The translations under genes and the position numbers were made by a program. Of a DNA stretch of 5,975 nt, positions 1-4,618 are shown piece after piece. The notes below the pieces were generated by a model. It was not told where the DNA came from, searched no databases, and saw nothing but the letters and a program-made list of their open reading frames with translations. Source of the stretch: Legionellaceae bacterium (GTDB lineage: Bacteria; Pseudomonadota; Gammaproteobacteria; Legionellales; Legionellaceae); contig JAHFRX010000100.1 in assembly GCA_023266075.1 (NCBI GenBank), positions 1 to 5,975 on the forward strand. The letters are read 5' to 3'. Position 1 is the first letter of the stretch. Every line of letters starts with the position of its first letter.

Positions 1-352
1 TGGCTTCAATGGCCAGTAAGCCGTAATGGACGACAGGGTCTTGAAAGGCTTTTGCACCCTTGGAGATTGCATAAGCGAAGGCTTTTTTCGCATCATGTAC
101 TCGAAAGCCCATCGCACAGGCGCCCGCGCCATGTATTTTGGCATGGTGTTGGGCTTGAGCGTCGGGTGTTACATTGACAATGATTTGAATTTGGCCTTGC
201 TCGTATCGAAAAATAGGCTGGGTTTGATGTGTGGCGCGAAGATGAAAGCCAAATTGTTCAAACATCGTTTGAAGTGCATTGATATCCGGGCCTGAAAATT
301 CAAGAAATGCAAATCCATTGAGCCCACAAGGATTGTCTAGTGCTGTATTCAT
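1..352 (-). CDS. hppD: 4-hydroxyphenylpyruvate dioxygenase, N-terminal part (runs off the window)
   Basis: HPPD converts 4-hydroxyphenylpyruvate, O2 and a non-haem Fe(II) centre to homogentisate and CO2, the second step of tyrosine breakdown, in the cytosol. Only the first 117 codons are here, about a third of a usual 350-residue enzyme. They read without interruption and cover the N-terminal VOC-fold domain: NPCGLNGFAFLEFSGPDI near residues 7-24, a GQIQIIVN strand near 53-60, and HGAGACAMGFRVHDAKKAF near 74-92, all typical of the family. The iron ligands lie in the C-terminal domain outside the window, so activity cannot be judged. The start is fixed by AAGGAG seven bases upstream and by an ATGA overlap with the stop of the methyltransferase gene. 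The N-terminus resembles, from memory, Legionella legiolysin. In relatives the product homogentisate is either degraded or oxidised to pyomelanin; which applies here is unknown. Confidence 0.96.
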   Translation of the reverse strand, partial: MNTALDNPCGLNGFAFLEFSGPDINALQTMFEQFGFHLRATHQTQPIFRYEQGQIQIIVNVTPDAQAQHHAKIHGAGACAMGFRVHDAKKAFAYAISKGAKAFQDPVVHYGLLAIEA

Positions 353-1029
353 CCATCAACTCCTTCTTTTTGATGTTGTAATTGAATTAAAAATAATCCA
401 TCGCCAATGGGAAGAAGTGTGGTATGCACGCGAGCATCTGTTTTAATCAATGTGTTTAATGCTCTAATTTCACGTGTTTGTGCATCATGATTTAAAGGGT
501 TAATCACATCTCCTTCCCAAAAAATATTATCAATTGCAATTAAGCCAGTTGGTTTGATTAATTGCAATGCATGCTCGTAATAAGCAACATAATTTGTTTT
601 ATCTGCATCGATAAAAATGAAATCAAAACTTGCCTGATGTCCTTCTTGAAGCAGCTTTGTGAGTGTTTCAAATGCAGGTGCAAGCACTAAATCAATTTTT
701 TCATCGACGTTTGCTTCTTGCCAATAATTCCGTGCATCTTTTGTCCAGTGTTCATTGCGATCACACGTGATTAAACGACCATCTTGTGGTAAGGCAAGCG
801 CCATGGCCAGTGCACTGTAACCGGTAAATGTGCCTAATTCGAGTACTTTTTTAGCATTGAGCATACGGACTAAAAATTGCAAAAATTGTCCTTCTTCGGG
901 TGCGATTTGCATGTGCCCGATGGGTATTTCAGCCGTTTTCTCTCTCAGTTTGACTAAAACAGGATGTTCACGGAGTGAAATATCGCGCATGTAATCGGAC
1001 AGTGCATGGGTCATCTGCAGGTGTTTCAT
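349..1029 (-). CDS. Class I SAM-dependent O-methyltransferase (caffeoyl-CoA/catechol OMT-like, Methyltransf_3 family)
   Basis: This 226-residue cytosolic enzyme is predicted to transfer a methyl group from S-adenosylmethionine to a hydroxyl of a small, probably catechol-like, substrate with the help of a divalent metal. SAM motif I is VLELGTFTGYSALAMA (about 62-77). The acid that binds the SAM ribose is in LITCDRN (86-92). The metal-binding signature is FIDADKTNY (139-147) with D141, together with D167-N168 in IAIDNIFWEGDV. Length and motif order match bacterial members of the family. The start overlaps the dehydrogenase stop by ATGA, and only a weak GAG lies upstream, so translation is probably coupled. 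An in-frame ATG at residue 6 is an alternative start. The stop overlaps the hppD start in the same way. The substrate cannot be read from the sequence; the operon suggests something linked to aromatic amino acid breakdown, which is inference only. Confidence 0.93.
   Translation of the reverse strand: MKHLQMTHALSDYMRDISLREHPVLVKLREKTAEIPIGHMQIAPEEGQFLQFLVRMLNAKKVLELGTFTGYSALAMALALPQDGRLITCDRNEHWTKDARNYWQEANVDEKIDLVLAPAFETLTKLLQEGHQASFDFIFIDADKTNYVAYYEHALQLIKPTGLIAIDNIFWEGDVINPLNHDAQTREIRALNTLIKTDARVHTTLLPIGDGLFLIQLQHQKEGVDG
360..365 (-). promoter_or_regulatory. Ribosome binding site of hppD
   Basis: On the minus strand AAGGAG (within AAGAAGGAG) ends seven bases before the ATG at 352. It lies inside the last codons of the methyltransferase gene, where it encodes Lys-Glu-Gly. 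It is the strongest Shine-Dalgarno sequence of the minus-strand block. It fixes the hppD start and suggests that hppD can be translated well in its own right as well as by coupling. Confidence 0.8.
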
Positions 1030-2078
1030 TGCAGTTTCTCAAAAGCGATTTGATCAGCGACTTGACTCGTGGGTTTGTTTTGTTGTTTGGCAGATTCAAA
1101 AATATGCATGAGAGAGTCATGGATGTGGCTGAGTTTATCTTGATAGTTTGTGTCTTGGCCGTGCAAATATTGAGACGCAGCAAAAATAAGTCCGCCAGCG
1201 TTAATGACGTAGTCTGGTGCGTATAAAATACCTTTGTCATGCAGTATTTGCCCATGATAAGTGTGTGCCAGTTGGTTATTTGCAGCCCCGGCAACGACAC
1301 GCGTGTTCAGTTCAGGAATAGTTTCATCGTTTAAGATAGCGCCTAACGCACAGGGTGCGAAAACATCACAGGCGGTTTGATGGATGGTGTCAACAGCAGT
1401 CGATGTTGCGTCAAATGTTTTTACAGCCATCTGTACTGTTGCCGGATTGAGATCTGCCACGGTGAGTTTAGCACCCGCTTGATGGAGCAAGGTTGCAAGA
1501 CGATAGCCGACATGGCCCAAGCCTTGAAGTGCAATGTGTAGATTCTCCAGCGTGTTTTTTCCATATTGAAAATACACAGCCGCTTCAATACCATGAAAAA
1601 TCCCTTCGGCTGTTGCAGGCGATGGGTCTCCATGTTTTGATAAGCTTGCAACATAAGGTGTATGTAAGCCGACTCTATCCATATCACTGAGTTGTGTGCC
1701 GCTATCTAAAGCTGTGATATATCGCCCTTGTTGTTCCTGTACAAATGTAGAGAAAGCATCAAAATAAGCGTCTCTATTGAATGGTGTTTTAGGTTTCATG
1801 ATCACAGCTTTTCCGCCACCTAACGGCAAATTGACTAACGCGGCTTTATAGCTCATACCACGCGCAAGACGCATCGCATCATAAAGTGCTGCACTCGGAT
1901 TATCGTATTCGATGAAGCGGCAACCACCTAAAGCAGGGCCAAGTTTTGTGCTGTGAATAGCAATGATCGCTTGCATTCCTGTTTTTGGATCTATTTTTAC
2001 ATGAAAGTCGCCAAAACCGTGTGTCACCGCATATTGAAAAAGATCACCATCACAAAAGAGACCTGATGAATGTTCCAT
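1026..2078 (-). CDS. Leucine dehydrogenase-type amino acid dehydrogenase (Glu/Leu/Phe/Val family)
   Basis: This 350-residue cytosolic enzyme is expected to carry out NAD-dependent reversible oxidative deamination of an apolar amino acid to its 2-oxo acid and ammonia. The N-terminal catalytic domain has KLGPALGGCRF (45-55), then K78 in GMSYKAALVNLPLGGGK and K90 at its end, the two lysines of the family at the usual 12-residue spacing, and D125 in TALDSGT as the likely catalytic acid. The Rossmann domain has GLGHVG (186-191) and an acidic D209 at the end of the second strand (VADL), fitting NAD. GAANNQL (264-270) and APDYVINAGGLI (287-298) are further family blocks. Length is close to Bacillus leucine dehydrogenase. 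The pocket residues are not purely leucine-type, so valine or phenylalanine activity is possible. AAGGTG four bases upstream supports the start. It is the first gene of the operon. Confidence 0.93.
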   Translation of the reverse strand: MEHSSGLFCDGDLFQYAVTHGFGDFHVKIDPKTGMQAIIAIHSTKLGPALGGCRFIEYDNPSAALYDAMRLARGMSYKAALVNLPLGGGKAVIMKPKTPFNRDAYFDAFSTFVQEQQGRYITALDSGTQLSDMDRVGLHTPYVASLSKHGDPSPATAEGIFHGIEAAVYFQYGKNTLENLHIALQGLGHVGYRLATLLHQAGAKLTVADLNPATVQMAVKTFDATSTAVDTIHQTACDVFAPCALGAILNDETIPELNTRVVAGAANNQLAHTYHGQILHDKGILYAPDYVINAGGLIFAASQYLHGQDTNYQDKLSHIHDSLMHIFESAKQQNKPTSQVADQIAFEKLQ

Positions 2079-2082
2079 AACT

Positions 2083-2088
2083 CACCTT
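2083..2088 (-). promoter_or_regulatory. Ribosome binding site of the amino acid dehydrogenase gene
   Basis: On the minus strand AAGGTG lies four bases before the ATG at 2078, within TTAAGGTGAGTT. It supports that ATG as the start of the first gene of the leftward operon. Confidence 0.6.
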
Positions 2089-2106
2089 AAGAAAATTTAA
2101 ATGAGT

Positions 2107-2135
2107 GTTATAGACCTATTTTGATTTTAAATCAA
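2107..2135 (-). promoter_or_regulatory. Sigma70-type promoter of the dehydrogenase-methyltransferase-hppD operon
   Basis: Read on the minus strand, TTGATT (2135-2130, four of six matches to TTGACA) is followed after exactly 17 bases by TATAAC (2112-2107, five of six matches to TATAAT). Transcription would start near 2100, giving a leader of about 22 bases that contains the AAGGTG ribosome binding site. Position, spacing and the absence of another good candidate make this the likely operon promoter. It is predicted from sequence alone. Confidence 0.6.
2121..2135. promoter_or_regulatory. Perfect 7+1+7 inverted repeat, candidate operator
   Basis: TTGATTT, one T, then AAATCAA form a perfect inverted repeat in the divergent spacer. 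It covers the -35 box of the leftward promoter and lies just upstream of the possible rightward -10 box, so a bound protein could affect both directions. The arms are AT-rich, so chance occurrence is quite possible. No regulator gene is in the window. Confidence 0.35.
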
Positions 2136-2139
2136 CGGG

Positions 2140-2145
2140 TACAAT
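2140..2145 (+). promoter_or_regulatory. Possible -10 box for the rightward genes
   Basis: TACAAT matches the -10 consensus in five of six bases and would place the transcript start near 2152, about 29 bases before the preferred start of the phosphodiesterase gene. There is no convincing -35 at 16-18 bases; TTGATT at 2121 is only 13 bases away. The call is weak and would need an activator or a different sigma factor. Confidence 0.3.
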
Positions 2146-2171
2146 AAGCGCTTAAGATGATTCATATCAGC

Positions 2172-2176
2172 GAGGG
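2172..2176 (+). promoter_or_regulatory. Ribosome binding site deciding the phosphodiesterase start
   Basis: GAGGG ends four bases before the ATG at 2181, while the in-frame ATG at 2157 has only TTAAG before it and would leave a leader of about five bases from the putative -10. This favours 2181 as the start. Confidence 0.5.
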
Positions 2177-2180
2177 AAAT

Positions 2181-2957
2181 ATGTTTGAAGGCCAATTCAT
2201 TGCGCATCGAGGGGCTTCTGCTTATGCGCCTGAAAATACGCTTGTTGCTTTTAAAAAAGCAGTATCAATGGGTGCGCGCTGGATTGAGCTTGATGTGATG
2301 TTAAGCAAAGATGGTGAGGCATTCGTCTTTCATGATGAAACTTTAAAACGCACAACCAATGGTACAGGGAAGTTTGGGCATGTGAATGCAGATTATATCC
2401 AATCTTTAGACGCAGGAAGTTGGTTTTCAAAGATTTTTGTAAATGAGCCTGTCCCTACATTAAAATCTGTTTTGATGTGGATAGCGGAGCATGAAATCAG
2501 CGTTAATATTGAAATTAAACCTTTTCCTGGATGCGCACAAGAAACTGCGTTAGCAACATTGCAAGCGATTCATCGATACTGGCCTCATCATGGAGATCGG
2601 TTGTTGATTTCAAGTTTTGATATCGAAGCGTTGCGGTTTTGTCGACAATTTGAACCTGAGATAAAAATGGGTTTGTTATTGAATAAATGGCAAGAAGATA
2701 GTCTCTTGTGTGCGAAAGAATTGAATTGTATTTCTATTCATTTGAATAAAAAAATCACCTCCTTGCCGCGTGTTAAGCAATTGAAAAAGTCAGATTTTTC
2801 GGTCTGTGTTTATACGGTAAATAGCAAACGTGAAGCAGAGCGATTTTTGCAGTGGGGGGTTGACGCTGTTTTTACAAATTATCCTGATATTTTTCAACTC
2901 ACTTTAAAGCGAAAACTTTTTAAAAAAATCCTGGATAAAAAGGTCATCGTCGCCTAA
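2181..2957 (+). CDS. ugpQ: Glycerophosphodiester phosphodiesterase (GDPD family, UgpQ-like)
   Basis: GDPD enzymes hydrolyse glycerophosphodiesters such as glycerophosphocholine or glycerophosphoethanolamine to sn-glycerol 3-phosphate and the free alcohol, using a divalent metal in a TIM barrel. From the chosen start the protein has 258 residues, close to E. coli UgpQ. Visible motifs are AHRGASAYAPENT (8-20, catalytic H9 and R10), WIELDVMLSKDG (34-45, with E36 and D38), FHDETLKRTTNGTG (50-63, second catalytic H51), EIKP (111-114, metal-binding Glu), SSFD (144-147) and YTVN with GVDAVFTNYPD near the end (211-236). There is no signal peptide, so it should be cytosolic and act on imported or internally made substrate. 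No ugp transporter gene is next to it. An in-frame ATG at 2157 would add eight residues but lacks a ribosome binding site. The tail is lysine-rich. The antiporter gene begins 43 bases downstream. Confidence 0.95.
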   Translation: MFEGQFIAHRGASAYAPENTLVAFKKAVSMGARWIELDVMLSKDGEAFVFHDETLKRTTNGTGKFGHVNADYIQSLDAGSWFSKIFVNEPVPTLKSVLMWIAEHEISVNIEIKPFPGCAQETALATLQAIHRYWPHHGDRLLISSFDIEALRFCRQFEPEIKMGLLLNKWQEDSLLCAKELNCISIHLNKKITSLPRVKQLKKSDFSVCVYTVNSKREAERFLQWGVDAVFTNYPDIFQLTLKRKLFKKILDKKVIVA

Positions 2958-2985
2958 AATTCTTGTTTGTGATGATGGCGTAATG

Positions 2986-2990
2986 AGGAG
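2986..2990 (+). promoter_or_regulatory. Ribosome binding site deciding the antiporter start
   Basis: AGGAG (within GAGGAG, 2985-2990) lies ten bases before the ATG at 3001 but only one base before the ATG at 2992, and it overlaps the reading from 2983. The 3001 start is therefore best served, though its spacing is at the long end. Confidence 0.5.
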
Positions 2991-3000
2991 TATGGCTTTT

Positions 3001-4176
3001 ATGCATGATGGGGCTGTTTTTTATACCATTTTTTTAGTCTTTACTGGAGCGGCAGTTTTTTCAACACTTGTGCTATATACGCGCCAGTCGCTTTTGGTCG
3101 CTTATATTTTACTTGGCGCGGCACTAGGACCTTGGGGGCTCGCACTTGTTTCTGATTTGAGTGCTGTCAGGCAAGTTGGAGATGTTGGGATTGTATTTTT
3201 GTTATTTTTATTAGGCCTGCATCTGCAACCACAGAATCTTCTGCATATGTTGAAAAAAGTAACTTGGATTGCAATGCTCAGTTCTTTTGTTTTTGCAGTG
3301 ATTGCTTATTTTATTGGTCGATGGTTCGGATTAACGACAGCAGAGTCGTTGATTTTGGGTGCATCGATGATGTTCTCGAGTACAATTATCGGATTGAAAT
3401 TATTACCGACAACCATCTTACATCACCAACATACGGGTGAGGTCATGATAAGCGTGCTCTTGATGCAGGATATTATCGCGATTGTGGTATTGATTCTTAT
3501 TAATGGCGGTATGCATAAAGCCGGTGGTTTTATGTTGCAAGATTTAGTTTCAGTGTGTGTGACGTTGCCTGCGTTGATTTTCTTTTCTTTTGCCATTGAA
3601 CGCTATATCTTAGTGAAACTTTTAGCGCGATTTGATAGAACGCAAGAATATGTGTTTTTGCTCTCTATTGGATGGTGTTTAAGTTTATCTATGCTTGCAA
3701 ATCGATTAGGACTCTCGGAAGATATTGGCGCCTTTGTCGCCGGTGTTGCATTAGCATCGAGTCCAATTTCGTTATTTATTGCTGAAAGTTTAAAACCGTT
3801 GCGAGATTTCTTTTTAGTGATGTTTTTCTTTGCCGTCGGTGCGACATTTAATTTTGGCTTTGCAGCACAAGTGGTCATTCCAGCATGCATACTGGCGCTA
3901 TTGATGCTCGTTATAAAGCCAATGTGCTTCCATTTTCTGCTTAAGAAAGCCGGTGAAAAAAGCGCTGTTGCTAAAGAAGTGAGTATTCGGTTGGGTCAGG
4001 CGAGTGAATTTTCCTTGTTGGTCGCGAGTATCGCGTTAAGCACAAAATTGATTTCAGATGTGGCTTCTAATCTCATTCAAGCCACAACAATTTTAACGTT
4101 TATCGTGTCTTCTTATCTCGTCGTGCTAAAATATCCAACACCGATGTCTTTATCTGATAAAATGCGAAAAGACTAA
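3001..4176 (+). CDS. CPA2-type monovalent cation/proton antiporter, membrane domain only (KefB-like)
   Basis: This 391-residue inner-membrane protein belongs to the Na+/H+ exchanger superfamily and probably exchanges K+ or Na+ for protons. It is hydrophobic throughout, with about 11-12 membrane segments by eye. Family blocks, in order: LLGAALGPWG (37-46), GIVFLLFLLGLHL (63-75), GASMMFSSTIIGLKLLP (120-136), QDIIAIVVL with the ion-site pair Q156-D157, SEDIGAFVAGVALASSP (239-255), LRDFFLVMFFFAVG (267-280) and RLGQASEFSLL (330-340). The chain ends soon after the last segment in a short basic tail. The cytosolic TrkA-N/RCK domain that controls KefB and KefC is absent, so it cannot be gated by glutathione adducts in the KefC way unless a separate subunit does so. 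In-frame ATGs at 2983 and 2992 are alternative starts. It probably shares a transcript with the phosphodiesterase gene. The transported ion is not known. Confidence 0.9.
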   Translation: MHDGAVFYTIFLVFTGAAVFSTLVLYTRQSLLVAYILLGAALGPWGLALVSDLSAVRQVGDVGIVFLLFLLGLHLQPQNLLHMLKKVTWIAMLSSFVFAVIAYFIGRWFGLTTAESLILGASMMFSSTIIGLKLLPTTILHHQHTGEVMISVLLMQDIIAIVVLILINGGMHKAGGFMLQDLVSVCVTLPALIFFSFAIERYILVKLLARFDRTQEYVFLLSIGWCLSLSMLANRLGLSEDIGAFVAGVALASSPISLFIAESLKPLRDFFLVMFFFAVGATFNFGFAAQVVIPACILALLMLVIKPMCFHFLLKKAGEKSAVAKEVSIRLGQASEFSLLVASIALSTKLISDVASNLIQATTILTFIVSSYLVVLKYPTPMSLSDKMRKD

Positions 4177-4192
4177 TCTTATTCATGAGTTT

Positions 4193-4197
4193 AAGGG
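4193..4197 (+). promoter_or_regulatory. Ribosome binding site deciding the lipoprotein start
   Basis: AAGGG (in AAGGGTGA) ends five bases before the ATG at 4203. The in-frame ATG at 4185 has no purine-rich tract upstream, so 4203 is preferred. Confidence 0.5.
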
Positions 4198-4202
4198 TGA
4201 TT

Positions 4203-4604
4203 ATGCATATCGAAAGTCAATTGATGAGGCTTTTCATTTTGGTGATGATGGCGTCCTGTCTCTATGGTTGCGCATTACAACGTCAGCATGACATTGACGC
4301 ACAGACGACGCGTGCATGTATTGCCGTTTGTCAGACACAGATGAGTCAATGTGCTACGAGCTGTACTCATCATTGCCGAGCATGCGAGAAAGAGGCGGTT
4401 CGTGAGACGAAGAAGGGTTATCAGCGTTACCTTAAAGAGCGTTGTGTGAAAGGCAAAAGCTTTGTTCGGCGTTTGCAATCTTATCATGATCCACTACAAT
4501 GCCGTAAAACCACATGTGATTGTGCGGCGGACTTACGTGTCTGCGTCGAGTCTTGTCGTGGCGATATTCATAAACAAATTCAGGTTGAGAAATCCTGCTG
4601 TTAG
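4203..4604 (+). CDS. Small cysteine-rich lipoprotein of unknown function
   Basis: I do not recognise this 133-residue protein. It opens with a short hydrophobic signal (LFILVMMASCLYGC, 10-23) ending in a lipobox LYG-C23, so it is probably lipidated at C23 and exported. Residue +2 is Ala rather than Asp, which fits outer-membrane sorting. The mature part holds 14 further cysteines at 39, 43, 50, 54, 58, 61, 81, 100, 105, 107, 114, 118, 132 and 133. Spacing C-x6-C-x3-C occurs twice (43-50-54 and 107-114-118), with extra CxxxC and CxxC steps (39-43, 54-58, 58-61) and a terminal CC. The stretch between the clusters (62-91) is rich in Lys and Arg. In the periplasm the cysteines would be disulfide-bonded or hold metal; neither can be shown here. 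The stop lies 14 bases before aceE, so co-transcription is likely. ATGs at 4185 and 4224 are alternative starts. Confidence 0.8.
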   Translation: MHIESQLMRLFILVMMASCLYGCALQRQHDIDAQTTRACIAVCQTQMSQCATSCTHHCRACEKEAVRETKKGYQRYLKERCVKGKSFVRRLQSYHDPLQCRKTTCDCAADLRVCVESCRGDIHKQIQVEKSCC

Positions 4605-4609
4605 AGAGG
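4603..4609 (+). promoter_or_regulatory. Ribosome binding site of aceE
   Basis: AGAGAGG starts within the stop codon of the lipoprotein gene and ends nine bases before the ATG at 4619. A second ATG follows directly at 4622 in the same frame, with 12-base spacing, so 4619 is preferred. Confidence 0.6.
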
Positions 4610-4618
4610 TTATTGTAA

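Noticed and set aside
26..295. Open reading frame of 89 codons on the plus strand
   Set aside because: It lies opposite the first part of hppD, which has clear family motifs on the minus strand; the plus-strand translation resembles nothing and has no ribosome binding site that I can see.
968..1300. Open reading frame of 110 codons on the minus strand
   Set aside because: It sits in another frame across the junction of the dehydrogenase and methyltransferase genes, both of which have strong family motifs there.
2958..3000. Possible terminator between the phosphodiesterase and antiporter genes
   Set aside because: The 43-base spacer has no GC-rich hairpin followed by a T run, so read-through is assumed.
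3603..3890. Open reading frame of 95 codons on the minus strand
   Set aside because: It is antisense to a conserved membrane part of the antiporter; the Lys/Asn-rich translation is what the complement of hydrophobic codons gives.
4049..4133. Possible promoters for the lipoprotein-aceE pair inside the antiporter gene (TTGATT-like and TAAAAT-like hexamers)
   Set aside because: No pair of hexamers has acceptable spacing together with good matches on both sides; in AT-rich coding DNA such single matches are common.
4149..4161. Inverted repeat TTTATC-T-GATAAA near the end of the antiporter gene, considered as a terminator or operator
   Set aside because: The stem is six AT-rich pairs with a one-base loop, too tight for a hairpin, has no following T run, and lies within codons.
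2969..4254. 13-base direct repeat GTGATGATGGCGT at 2969-2981 and 4242-4254
   Set aside because: One copy is in the short spacer before the antiporter gene and the other encodes part of a signal peptide. The similarity is confined to 13 low-complexity bases, with no flanking similarity or target-site signs.
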